Made by a program: the position numbers and the translations under genes | Assembly: GCF_040253585.1 (NCBI RefSeq) | Contig: NZ_JBELAU010000016.1 | Location: 1 to 64,000, forward strand | Length of the DNA: 64,000 nucleotides | Reading direction: 5' to 3' | Origin: Emticicia sp040253585 | GTDB lineage: Bacteria > Bacteroidota > Bacteroidia > Cytophagales > Spirosomataceae | Notes under the pieces: generated by a model | The model's database searches: none | What the model saw: the letters and a program-made list of their open reading frames with translations, nothing else | What the model was told of the DNA's origin: nothing | Part shown: one piece after another, positions 6,506 to 14,941 of the stretch | Numbering within the stretch: the first letter of the stretch is position 1 | Layout: every line of letters begins with the position of its first letter

Positions 6506-6652
6506 AAATCGCTTTGGGACTGCAAAGGTAGAATTTAATTTTTCAAATCCAAAACTCAAGCCAAGAAATTTTCAAAATATTTTAATGTTTTTTGCTGTTA
6601 GCAATTAGCTTTTAGCTTTTAGGCTGATAATCAGCAACTTAGCTTTTAAACA

Positions 6653-6682
6653 AAAAATGGGTTGCCGAAACAACCCATTTTT
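6653..6682 (-). terminator. terminator downstream of murA
   Basis: A 12-bp perfect stem (AAAAATGGGTTG with CAACCCATTTTT) has a 6-base loop, with T residues on the minus-strand 3' side. It lies 40 bases after the murA stop. Confidence 0.85.
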
Positions 6683-6721
6683 AATCTGTGGTCAGTAGAC
6701 TGTCGTCCGTTGACTCAAAAA

Positions 6722-8026
6722 CTAAATTCTAATAATTTCTGCACCAATCGCATTCAAACGTTTGTCGATGTCTTGGTAGCCACGGTCAATTTGCTCAATG
6801 TTATCAATAGTACTCGTGCCATCAGCCGAAAGTGCTGCTATCAACAACGAAACCCCCGCACGAATATCAGGCGATGTCATTCTGATTCCACGCAGATTAT
6901 GTTCACGGTTCAAGCCAATCACGTTCGCACGGTGTGGGTCGCACAAAATGATTTGAGCTCCCATTTCAATCAATTTATCAACAAAGAATAAGCGGCTTTC
7001 AAACATTTTTTGGTGAATCAATACCGCACCTTTCGCTTGAATAGCCGTTACCAAAATAATCGAAATCAAATCAGGTGTAAATCCTGGCCACGGAGCATCA
7101 TAAATCGTCAGAATCGAGCCATCAATCAATGAACTGATTTCGTAGTGAGTCTGAGCAGGAATATGAATATCATCGCCACGGAATTCCATCTTGATACCCA
7201 ATTTCTTGAATACATCAGGAATAATACCGAGTTCTGGAATCTGACAGTTTTTAATCGTAATCTCTGATTGTGTCATGGCCGCCAAACCAATAAAGCTACC
7301 AATCTCAATCATATCTGGTAACATCGTATGCTCGCAACCGCCCAATTCGCTCACACCTTCAATCGTGAGGAGATTTGAGCCAACTCCTGTAATTTTTGCC
7401 CCCATACGGTTGAGCATCTTGCACAACTGTTGTAGATAAGGCTCACAAGCAGCGTTATAAATGGTTGTCGTACCTTCGGCCATTGCAGCAGCCATCAAAA
7501 CGTTGGCCGTTCCTGTTACCGAAATTTCGTCCATCCATACATACGCACCTTTGAGTTTCGAGCCATCTACTGTGTAGAAAGCATCGTTCGGATCGTAGAT
7601 AAATTCGGCACCGAGTTTCTGAAAACCTGTGAAGTGCGTATCCAACGGACGACGACCGATTTTATCTCCACCTGGGCGTGGTGCTTTTCCTTTGCCAAAA
7701 CGTGCCAACATCGGCCCCAAAAGCATGATTGAACCACGCAATGAAGCTGCTTTGTCTTTATATTCGGCCGTCTCGAAGTATTCAAAGTTCACAGCATCGG
7801 CTTGAAAACGGTACGAGCCATCGCCTACTTTATTACGACTTACGCCCATATCTTCGAGCAATTCCATGAGTTTGTTTACATCACGGATATTCGGAATATT
7901 ATGAATCGTTACTGGTTCTTTGGTCATCAAAACGGCACACAAAATCTGTAATGCTTCGTTTTTTGCTCCTTGTGGAACAATCTCACCTTTAAGTTTTCGT
8001 CCTCCTGTAATTTTAAAAGATGCCAT
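6722..8026 (-). CDS. murA: UDP-N-acetylglucosamine 1-carboxyvinyltransferase
   Basis: MurA transfers enolpyruvate from PEP to UDP-GlcNAc, the first committed step of peptidoglycan synthesis in the cytoplasm. The 434-residue protein has family length and motifs: GAKNEAL near the N-terminus (Lys and Asn of the active site), SLRGSIMLLGPMLARFG, the loop PRPGGDKIGRRPLDTH, and DIRAG near the end. The loop residue that is Cys115 in E. coli is Asp here. This is the natural variant known from Mycobacterium and Chlamydia that is not alkylated by fosfomycin. A DUF4290 gene precedes it on the same strand. Confidence 0.97.
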   Translation of the reverse strand: MASFKITGGRKLKGEIVPQGAKNEALQILCAVLMTKEPVTIHNIPNIRDVNKLMELLEDMGVSRNKVGDGSYRFQADAVNFEYFETAEYKDKAASLRGSIMLLGPMLARFGKGKAPRPGGDKIGRRPLDTHFTGFQKLGAEFIYDPNDAFYTVDGSKLKGAYVWMDEISVTGTANVLMAAAMAEGTTTIYNAACEPYLQQLCKMLNRMGAKITGVGSNLLTIEGVSELGGCEHTMLPDMIEIGSFIGLAAMTQSEITIKNCQIPELGIIPDVFKKLGIKMEFRGDDIHIPAQTHYEISSLIDGSILTIYDAPWPGFTPDLISIILVTAIQAKGAVLIHQKMFESRLFFVDKLIEMGAQIILCDPHRANVIGLNREHNLRGIRMTSPDIRAGVSLLIAALSADGTSTIDNIEQIDRGYQDIDKRLNAIGAEIIRI

Positions 8027-8032
8027 TTTCTG

Positions 8033-8137
8033 GAATTAAGAATTGAGAATTAAGAATTGAGAATGATAAAAGGAGTATTTGGAATCTACAAAACTTAGTT
8101 TTAATAATTCTTAATTCTCAATTTTTAATTCTCAATT
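8033..8137. repeat. inverted AATTGAGAATTAAG repeats between murA and the DUF4290 gene
   Basis: Tandem GAATTAAGAATTGAGAA-type units (8033-8065) are matched by an inverted set (about 8102-8137), giving a potential long AT-rich hairpin. Related TCAGAATTC/TCAGAACTC strings occur at 10750-10778 and 52653-52686, so this seems to be a genome-wide class of short AT-rich repeat in intergenic DNA. Confidence 0.6.
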
Positions 8138-8149
8138 GTGCCTAAGCAC

Positions 8150-8908
8150 CTATCTCGGTCTGCGGTTATTATTATTTTTGTTATTATTATTTCTGTCGTT
8201 GCGGTCGTTATTTGATTTATAGCCACCGCTACCGAAATTTTTGTTGCGATCGTTTCTGTCTCCACCACCGCTACGATTACGGTCACGATTATCACGGTCA
8301 CCACCACGGTTATCTCTAAACTGGTAGTTATTTCCGCCTTGAGATTGGTTTTGTTGCGTACGTTGGCGATTGCTGCTGCCATCCCTCGGCGATGATTCCA
8401 TCAAACCATCTCGACGAAGTTCGTCAATCTCTTTTTGAAGCTTAAAGCCCGACAATTCAAGAATTTGCTGTAAACAATCAGCCGTTTCGATGGTGTCTTT
8501 GTTCCAAACTTGGAAGAAACTCTTCATCAAACGCACCATGTAAGAAATAAACGCTTTGCGTTCGTCATAATCTTGCGTAATCATGGCTTTTACAACCAAT
8601 AATTCCAAGTTTCGACCATACAAACGGTGCTTCAATTGATGCTGATTGTAGGGAACAGTCATTGGTTTTTTACCCAAAATTTCTTTCGGTGGTGGCGGAA
8701 ATGGACTATCAACATCCAAATCAAAATTGGCAATGATATAAAGGTCATCCCAAAGTTTTTTTGAATAATCAATTCCCTCACGCATATTTGGGTGTATCTG
8801 ACGCATCAACTCAATCAAAATATGGGCATATTTTGTGCGTTGCTCACGGTCAGGCAGACTCACGATGTAGTCTGTTAATTTCTGAATATTACTTCCGTAT
8901 TCTTTCAC
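8150..8908 (-). CDS. DUF4290 family protein with a disordered Arg/Asn/Gly tail
   Basis: The 252-residue product has a folded N-terminal domain (about 1-175) matching my memory of the DUF4290 family of Bacteroidota (NIQKLTDYIVSLPDREQRTK; NMREGIDYSKKLWDDL; PNMR and GRNLE motifs). The final 75 residues are almost entirely Asn, Arg, Asp and Gly, as in RGG-type nucleic-acid-binding or disordered tails. The gene is next to murA on the same strand, a common pairing in this phylum. The molecular function is unknown; an RNA contact through the tail is an inference. Confidence 0.8.
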   Translation of the reverse strand: MKEYGSNIQKLTDYIVSLPDREQRTKYAHILIELMRQIHPNMREGIDYSKKLWDDLYIIANFDLDVDSPFPPPPKEILGKKPMTVPYNQHQLKHRLYGRNLELLVVKAMITQDYDERKAFISYMVRLMKSFFQVWNKDTIETADCLQQILELSGFKLQKEIDELRRDGLMESSPRDGSSNRQRTQQNQSQGGNNYQFRDNRGGDRDNRDRNRSGGGDRNDRNKNFGSGGYKSNNDRNDRNNNNKNNNNRRPR

Positions 8909-8932
8909 AGGAAATTATTAATGATTGACTTT

Positions 8933-8952
8933 TGAATGAGTGAATGAGTGAA
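8933..8952. repeat. TGAATGAG octamer repeat upstream of the DUF4290 gene
   Basis: Two exact TGAATGAG units and a partial third lie about 25 bases before the start codon of the minus-strand DUF4290 gene. The same octamer is repeated upstream of the wecE-like gene at 14857-14886. Confidence 0.7.
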
Positions 8953-9079
8953 TAAATTTTACATCAAAACACTTTTCTAAATGTATGATTTCGGAGTTAA
9001 AAGCTAAAAGCTAATGGCTAATAGCCACATAAACATAAGCAAAAGTAACAAAAAATAACCTTTGGGTTAAATTTTTCTC

Positions 9080-9087
9080 TAATTTTG
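9080..9087 (+). promoter_or_regulatory. candidate -7 box for the GH10-like gene
   Basis: TAATTTTG fits the Bacteroidota TAnnTTTG element and lies 26 bases before the ATG at 9114. A TTTG lies 15 bases upstream (9061-9064), slightly closer than usual for a -33 element. Confidence 0.4.
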
Positions 9088-9113
9088 AACAAAATTTCCA
9101 AAAAAGTATTTCG

Positions 9114-10667
9114 ATGCACTTCAAAAAAGCTGCTTTTTGCCTGATAATCTACGCTTTCCTGAGCGGATGTAATAAAAAAGTTACCCAACAAGTTGTTTCA
9201 AAGCCTGCTGGCCCTAAGCGTGAATTTCGTGGGGTTTGGGTAGCAACAGTTGATAATATCGACTGGCCATCTCGCAAAGGTCTTAGTTCCGAAAGCCAAC
9301 AACAAGAATTTAGAACCATACTCGACAAACAAAAAAGCTATGGCATGAATGCCGTTTTGGTACAAGTCCGTGCAGCAGCCGATGCTTTTTATGCTCGTGG
9401 CAAAGAACCGTGGTCAGAATGGCTTTCGGGCGAACAAGGCAAAGCTCCCGAACCCTACTACGACCCTATGGTTTTTATGATTCAAGAATCTCACCAACGA
9501 GGCTTAGAGTTTCATGCGTGGCTCAATATGAATCGTGGCGTGCATAAGGCATCAAAGAGTATCATGGACGAACATATAACGAAAACCAAACCCGAATGGT
9601 TTCTGAGTTATGGCGGCTATAAATTATTCAATTTGGGAATTCCTGAAGTGCGAGATTATATAACGGATGTGGTCGTGACAATTGTACGTAACTACGATGT
9701 GGATGGCATTCATTTCGACGATTATTTTTATCCTTATACCGAACCAAATCAAAAACTTCGTGATGAAGATACATTCAGAAAATACAGCAATGGTCTCAAA
9801 AATATTGAAGATTGGCGTCGCTATAATGTAGATATGGTCGTAAAAAACGTCAGTGAAGCTATTAAACGAGAAAAACCAAAGGTAAAGTTTGGGATTAGCC
9901 CATCAGCCGTTTGGCGAAATGTTTCAACTGACCCAATTGGCTCGGCCACGCAAGGTGGACAACCTTCGTATGATAATCTTTATGCCGATACTCGCAAATG
10001 GGTGAAAGAAGGCTGGCTCGATTATATCACCCCACAGATTTATTTCAGCTTCGAGTTTGATAAAGTTCCGTACAAAACAATGACCGATTGGTGGATAAAA
10101 AACTCGTTTGGTCGCCATCTTTATATTGGTCATGGTGTGTATCGAGTAAAAGCTGGTAGCAAAGAAATTGGTTGGGAAAAAGCCAATCAGATTCCTCGTC
10201 AGATTCGCTACAATCGTACTAAACCACAGATTTCTGGCAGTATGTATTTTAGTTCTAAACAATTGATTAATAATGAATTATCAGTCAATGACTCTTTGAA
10301 AAGACTTTATTATTACCCAGCCCTCATGCCCACAATGCCATGGAAAGATAAAGTTCCACCGAATGCTCCACAGAATGTTAAGATTCGTAAAATTGCGGAT
10401 TTGGGCGTAGCTATCACTTGGGAATTGCCCGCTACTCCCTCCAAAGATGGCGATGAGGTAAATGCGTTTGTGGTTTATCGTTTTGAAGAAAATGAGCAAA
10501 TAAATCTCGATAACCCTGCCAGAATCTTGCAGATTGTCAGAAACGAAGGTATTTTGAGTTGTACAGATAAAACCCTCAATCAAGAGAAAAGCTATGTCTA
10601 TGTAGTTACGGCTCTTGACCGTTTACAGAATGAGAGTGAAATGAGTAATGTGGTGAAATGGAAGTAG
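9114..10667 (+). CDS. GH10-like (DUF187) secreted lipoprotein glycosidase
   Basis: A 517-residue lipoprotein with lipobox LSGC (Cys19) and a DUF187/GHL10 TIM-barrel domain (residues about 38-350): REFRGVWVATVDNIDWP, HAWLNMNRG, DVDGIHFDDYFYPY, FGISPSAVWRN, DYITPQIYFSF. The DGIHFDDYFYPY motif carries the conserved acidic residues of this family. E. coli DigH (YddW) is a family member that cleaves denuded glycan strands of peptidoglycan, so cell-wall glycan is the likely substrate. Residues about 420-515 look like a fibronectin-III-type domain (PPNAPQNVKI). It acts outside the cytoplasmic membrane. Confidence 0.9.
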   Translation: MHFKKAAFCLIIYAFLSGCNKKVTQQVVSKPAGPKREFRGVWVATVDNIDWPSRKGLSSESQQQEFRTILDKQKSYGMNAVLVQVRAAADAFYARGKEPWSEWLSGEQGKAPEPYYDPMVFMIQESHQRGLEFHAWLNMNRGVHKASKSIMDEHITKTKPEWFLSYGGYKLFNLGIPEVRDYITDVVVTIVRNYDVDGIHFDDYFYPYTEPNQKLRDEDTFRKYSNGLKNIEDWRRYNVDMVVKNVSEAIKREKPKVKFGISPSAVWRNVSTDPIGSATQGGQPSYDNLYADTRKWVKEGWLDYITPQIYFSFEFDKVPYKTMTDWWIKNSFGRHLYIGHGVYRVKAGSKEIGWEKANQIPRQIRYNRTKPQISGSMYFSSKQLINNELSVNDSLKRLYYYPALMPTMPWKDKVPPNAPQNVKIRKIADLGVAITWELPATPSKDGDEVNAFVVYRFEENEQINLDNPARILQIVRNEGILSCTDKTLNQEKSYVYVVTALDRLQNESEMSNVVKWK

Positions 10668-10772
10668 CCGCCCCCGATGGGGGAACTTTTTTCGGTGACT
10701 TCGACCGAACTGGACACTGGCGACCCAGCCCGCTCAGACATCGAAAATGATTCAGAACTCAGAATTCAGAAC

Positions 10773-11693
10773 TTATGAAGGCTTTCTCGTACTCCAAAAA
10801 CTGGCTAAAAGTGAGCCATTGGTGTTCATAATTGGCCCAAAAAGTGCTGGTGCTATGCCGACTGTGGCGAGCTTTCCCATTGCTTTGGCTAAACCTGATG
10901 CCAAACCTGCATTTTGTAAACCAACTTCGATGGCTACAGTTCGACAATCTTGTTCGGGTAATTTGAATAATCTTGCTCCCCAATAACCCAAAATAAAACC
11001 GCCAATATTATGCAAGAAAGTAGCAAAAACTAAAGCTAAACCAACCGTTTGCAATGATTTCTGCCCTGCCGCCGTAATAATCACAATAATCACGGCAATG
11101 CCAGCCATTGAGATAATTGGTAGCACTTTTTGCAACCATTCGCCTCTTCCATTCAATAATTTTGTGAGTAAAAAACCAACGCCAACTGGCACTATTATCA
11201 TTTTTGAAATATCGAGCGTCATACTCCAAAAATCAATTTCGATGAATTGACCGCCCAACATTTTCATTAAAAAAGGTGTCATGATGGGTGCTAAAAGCGT
11301 AGCGAATGAAGTAATGGTGATTGATAAAGCAACATTGGCTTTGGCAATATACGACATCACATTGGAAGCCAAACCACTTGGCGAACAACCTACTAAAATA
11401 ACTCCAGCGGCAATTTCGGGTGGAAAATTGAAACTTTTAGCGATAGTAAACCCCAAAAATGGCATAATTGTAAACTGACACACCAAACCAACAATAACAG
11501 CTTTTGGCATTTTTATTACACCCTGGAAATCTTCGTAAGTCATGGTGGTACCCATGCCAAACATAATGATTTGCAACAGCGGAATGATTAACTCTTTTAG
11601 CTGAAAACCATTGATTTCGGTAAAATATTGAGGAAAGAAATAAGCAACAGTAGCCGCTACGACGATACAAAGCGTATAAGTATAATTTTTCAT
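10773..11693 (-). CDS. bile acid:sodium symporter family transporter
   Basis: A 306-residue polytopic protein with about nine to ten membrane segments. It shows family features of the BASS fold: FGMGTTMTYEDF early on, GVILVGCSPSGLASNVMSYIAKAN (crossover region with the SPSG-SN motif) and EVGLQNAGLASGLA near the C-terminus (second crossover). Bacterial members import organic anions such as pantoate or keto acids with Na+; the substrate here cannot be told. The gene stands alone and points toward the GH10-like gene. Confidence 0.9.
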   Translation of the reverse strand: MKNYTYTLCIVVAATVAYFFPQYFTEINGFQLKELIIPLLQIIMFGMGTTMTYEDFQGVIKMPKAVIVGLVCQFTIMPFLGFTIAKSFNFPPEIAAGVILVGCSPSGLASNVMSYIAKANVALSITITSFATLLAPIMTPFLMKMLGGQFIEIDFWSMTLDISKMIIVPVGVGFLLTKLLNGRGEWLQKVLPIISMAGIAVIIVIITAAGQKSLQTVGLALVFATFLHNIGGFILGYWGARLFKLPEQDCRTVAIEVGLQNAGLASGLAKAMGKLATVGIAPALFGPIMNTNGSLLASFWSTRKPS

Positions 11694-11831
11694 GTAAATT
11701 TATAGGGTTGAATAAATAGTCAATGACCAACCGTGCATTAGAATCTGATCATCAATCTATTGCAAAGATAAATTTATCTATCAATGAAACGATAAGAATG
11801 TTGATTCATGCGAAATCCAATTGACAAGCCC

Positions 11832-11864
11832 AGCGACGGCATCGCTCGTAGCGATGCCGTCGCT
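11832..11864. repeat. perfect GC-rich palindrome (15-bp stem, CGT loop)
   Basis: AGCGACGGCATCGCT pairs exactly with AGCGATGCCGTCGCT around a 3-base loop, inside an otherwise AT-rich spacer. There is no T run, so it is not an ordinary terminator. It resembles REP-type palindromes mobilised by single-strand transposases. Confidence 0.85.
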
Positions 11865-11903
11865 ATTCTCTCAGTTCAAAAACTCTGTACAGTGGACTAT
11901 TGA

Positions 11904-13568
11904 CTAAATAATCCTATAAATCCATACTCGCCAGTTCGCATCTTCTACTTTTGAAAGCAATTTTAAATGCTCCGATGGGTGCTTCACTTCAACTGCCGAT
12001 AAAATATAACCGCACTTCAATTGTTTCAATTTATCGAAGTCATAATCTAGGATTTCAGTGCAGCATTTTTGTTTTTTCAGAATACCATCACCTGCAATAA
12101 TAGCCTCATTATCAAACAAATAGCACCTACTCCCCCACTGTTCAAAATAGTTTTTGATAAATTTATTTTGGTTCAATTCGGGTTGAATAATTGTTTGCAT
12201 TTGATGTTTATATGCCAATGAATAAAGCACCACATAACCATCAACGGTCGGAATTTGGTTGTACTGTGCAACCGCAGGGTGAAGCCCTACCATTCCTACT
12301 CGTTTGTTTGGATTTTCGTCTTGATTCAACACAATTTTTACCTTTGAGAAAAGGTCTTCGGCATAAAACTCACGGTAAGAAACGTAATCTCGGCCGTGAA
12401 TGGTTTTCTTGATATAATCGCTCACCAACTGATTTGAGAATAACACAATGATGACTTGAATACTGGCTAAAGCTATGGCTAATTTAGTCGGTAACTCTCT
12501 GATTATCAACACAAAAACACCAAACCAAAGAATCGGATAAAGTGAATAAAAGCGGTCGAGTTGAATAGCTTTCAAAATTGGTAATTTGTCTTTCAAAGAC
12601 TCAAAACCCGTAAAATTCCAAAACCCATCAATGAGAGCAATAATGACCAAACAAAGAATATAAAAAACAATAACAACGAGCTTTTTCTGCTTGAAAAAAC
12701 CATAAATTATGTAAAAAAATACGAGCGGAAGGATAAGATACGTATGAAAAGATTGAAAGTGATTTTGTCCCCCGATAAACGAGTTTTTGGCAGCTTTCAG
12801 ACACTCCGAGAAAGTATTACCTTGTACAAACTCTACTCGATGAGGAATAAACCCAGCGGGCGTTCCGATTTTAAGAATATCTAAAAACAAACGATAATCG
12901 GCCAAAATATACCCGACTGTTAGTATAAAAAGCGATAATATACCTTTATCGTAAGCAATTTTTCTTTCTTTTTTGAGAAAACTCAGCCCCAAATACCCAA
13001 CCATCAATACCATCATGAATAACCCAGATAGAATTAAGGAAGAGTAAAAAGGAAATAACAGGAAGATAATCCAATCAATAACAGAATTGTGTTTTTTTAA
13101 GATTCTATCAAAACTCCAAAATAGTAAAGGCTGCCCTGCGGAACTCAGTCCACCTGAAAACCAAAAAGGTAATAAAGCAAAACCCAAAGCTATGAAAGGA
13201 GCGATTTTAGGCGAAAGTTTGAGGGTATCTTTTGTAAACAAATAGGTACCAACAAAAGCAACCAAACTCATCAAAACCACATTGATATTATAGGCAACAA
13301 TTGGCTTAAACCACACAAACAACCATGCAATCAAGCTCCATTCAGAGCCAAAGGCAATACGTGGGGCTTGCATCACGGTTTCGTTAGGTGTGTATGAACT
13401 CGCCCAAAGTAGGTGCTGGTCGACCAATGATTTATACCAAGCAATGTTTGCTTCCAGATTATCATGCACTCTAATTGAAGCATCTTCGCCCAAAAATATA
13501 ATAAAGGCAAAGAAACTCAGAAGAAGTAAAAAACTGATAATGAGTGATTTATTCAAAAAAATAGACAT
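11904..13568 (-). CDS. DUF6044-like polytopic membrane protein (possible GT-C glycosyltransferase)
   Basis: A 554-residue protein with about eleven membrane segments and a soluble C-terminal region of about 150 residues. Just after the first segment it has the acidic motif VHDNLEANIAWYKSL, in the position where GT-C enzymes keep catalytic acids on the first outer loop. I recall this pattern as DUF6044, a family found in polysaccharide clusters. Neighbouring sugar-modifying genes support a role in transferring or polymerising a lipid-linked sugar; the activity itself is inferred. Confidence 0.65.
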   Translation of the reverse strand: MSIFLNKSLIISFLLLLSFFAFIIFLGEDASIRVHDNLEANIAWYKSLVDQHLLWASSYTPNETVMQAPRIAFGSEWSLIAWLFVWFKPIVAYNINVVLMSLVAFVGTYLFTKDTLKLSPKIAPFIALGFALLPFWFSGGLSSAGQPLLFWSFDRILKKHNSVIDWIIFLLFPFYSSLILSGLFMMVLMVGYLGLSFLKKERKIAYDKGILSLFILTVGYILADYRLFLDILKIGTPAGFIPHRVEFVQGNTFSECLKAAKNSFIGGQNHFQSFHTYLILPLVFFYIIYGFFKQKKLVVIVFYILCLVIIALIDGFWNFTGFESLKDKLPILKAIQLDRFYSLYPILWFGVFVLIIRELPTKLAIALASIQVIIVLFSNQLVSDYIKKTIHGRDYVSYREFYAEDLFSKVKIVLNQDENPNKRVGMVGLHPAVAQYNQIPTVDGYVVLYSLAYKHQMQTIIQPELNQNKFIKNYFEQWGSRCYLFDNEAIIAGDGILKKQKCCTEILDYDFDKLKQLKCGYILSAVEVKHPSEHLKLLSKVEDANWRVWIYRII

Positions 13569-13593
13569 AAATATTTAGACTATTTGTTCATTG

Positions 13594-13613
13594 CCGTCAG
13601 TTTTAACTGACGG
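13594..13613. repeat. short palindrome between DUF6044 and wecE-like genes
   Basis: CCGTCAGTT pairs exactly with AACTGACGG around two T residues, and GTCAG recurs just after it. No T run follows in either direction, so it is a repeat or a protein-binding palindrome rather than a clear terminator. Confidence 0.55.
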
Positions 13614-13717
13614 ATAAAAGTCAGTAAACATATCGGCTTTAGCCAAAACATTTACTTCATAGAAAATTTAGGAAAGATAGATAAAACAATAAAAAAGGTA
13701 AACAATTTGACCCTATA

Positions 13718-14842
13718 TCAATTATAAAACTCAATAATTTTATCAATAATCAATTGTTGTTCTATTTCGGTTAGTTCGTAAAACAAAGGCAAACGCACCA
13801 AACAATCAGAATAATAATCACTTATGGGTAGCGAAACATCACCTGCTTTTTCTTTGTAAAATGGACTGCTATGCAAAGAAATATAATGAAAAACAGCATA
13901 GATTTTGTTTTCTTTCAAGAAACCAATCAAGGCATCACGTTGCTCAATCGAATCGGTGAGCAAGTAAAACATGTGAGCATTATTGGTGGCGTAACTTGGT
14001 ACTACTGGTAATTTTAGTTTTCCTGATTGCTCTAAAGTAGAAAATGCCTCATAATATTTTGCCCAAATCTGTTTACGTCTTGATTGTATTTTTTCAAGAT
14101 TTTCAAGTTGAGCAAATAAATAGGCAGCTACCACTTCAGAAGGCAAAAACGATGAACCAATATCTACCCAATTATATTTATCAACTTCACCACGCCAAAA
14201 TGCCGAACGATTGGTTCCTTTTTCCCAAATAATTTCGGCACGTTTCTCGAAACGTTCATCGTTGATAACCAACATTCCACCTTCGCCCGAAATAATATTT
14301 TTGGTTTCATGAAAACTAAAAGCCGACAAATGTCCGATACTTCCCAGAGGACGATCTTTATAGAATGAGTCAACAGCTTGGGCAGCATCTTCTATTACAA
14401 ATAAATTATTAGCTTCGGCAATTGCCATTATTTTGTCCATATTGCATGCAATTCCTGCGTAATGCACCACCACAATTGCTTTGGTTTTAGGCGTAATTGA
14501 GACCGAAAGTTTATCAGCATCGAGGTTTGGATTTTCGACAGAACTATCAGCAAATACAATTTTTGCTCCACGCAACACGAAAGCATTGGCTGTAGAAACA
14601 AAAGTATAAGATGGTACAATTACCTCGTCACCTGCTTGAATATCACACAAAATGGCAGCCATTTCGAGGGCATCTGTGCATGAAGTTGTGAGTAAGCAGC
14701 GACGAAAACTGTATTTTTCTTCAAAAAACTGCTGACATTTTTTAGTAAAAACACCATTTCCAGAGATTTTACCTGATTGTACGGCCTCTCCGATATATTG
14801 TAGCTCGTTGCCCGAAAGATATGGTTTATTAAAAGGAATCAC
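13718..14842 (-). CDS. wecE: dTDP-4-amino-4,6-dideoxygalactose transaminase
   Basis: A PLP-dependent aminotransferase that makes dTDP-Fuc4N from dTDP-4-keto-6-deoxyglucose. Starting at the GTG at 14842 the product is 374 residues beginning (M)IPFNKPYLSG, which matches the E. coli WecE start and length. Conserved motifs include VPSYTFVSTANAFVLRGAKI, VHYAGIACNMD, EDAAQAV, FSFHETKNIISGEGG (PLP Lys) and EKGTNRSAFWRG. The frame stays open 21 codons upstream through an octamer repeat, but that part encodes repeat peptide and is not homologous. It sits in a surface-glycan region with a methyltransferase and flippase. Confidence 0.93.
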   Translation of the reverse strand: MIPFNKPYLSGNELQYIGEAVQSGKISGNGVFTKKCQQFFEEKYSFRRCLLTTSCTDALEMAAILCDIQAGDEVIVPSYTFVSTANAFVLRGAKIVFADSSVENPNLDADKLSVSITPKTKAIVVVHYAGIACNMDKIMAIAEANNLFVIEDAAQAVDSFYKDRPLGSIGHLSAFSFHETKNIISGEGGMLVINDERFEKRAEIIWEKGTNRSAFWRGEVDKYNWVDIGSSFLPSEVVAAYLFAQLENLEKIQSRRKQIWAKYYEAFSTLEQSGKLKLPVVPSYATNNAHMFYLLTDSIEQRDALIGFLKENKIYAVFHYISLHSSPFYKEKAGDVSLPISDYYSDCLVRLPLFYELTEIEQQLIIDKIIEFYN

Positions 14843-14856
14843 GAGAAAATTAATAT

Positions 14857-14886
14857 TGAATGAGTGAATGAGTGAATGAGCGAATG
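14857..14886. repeat. TGAATGAG octamer tandem repeat upstream of wecE
   Basis: Three exact TGAATGAG units are followed by CGAATGA. The array starts 15 bases before the GTG start of the wecE-like gene (on the minus strand it reads CTCATTCA). A copy-number change would alter the leader of the mRNA. Confidence 0.8.
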
Positions 14887-14941
14887 ATTTTTCATATTCT
14901 ATCATTCCCTCATTCTGAACGGGCGGCGAACCGCTTTAAAA

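Noticed and set aside
8125..8382. Open reading frame of Ile/Thr/Val-rich protein on the minus strand
   Set aside because: It is the shifted frame of the low-complexity Asn/Arg/Gly tail of the DUF4290 gene; the product is repetitive and not protein-like.
14843..14905. Longer start for the wecE-like gene at an ATG at 14905
   Set aside because: The added 21 residues are encoded by an octamer repeat, and the family starts at the IPFNKP motif read from the GTG at 14842.
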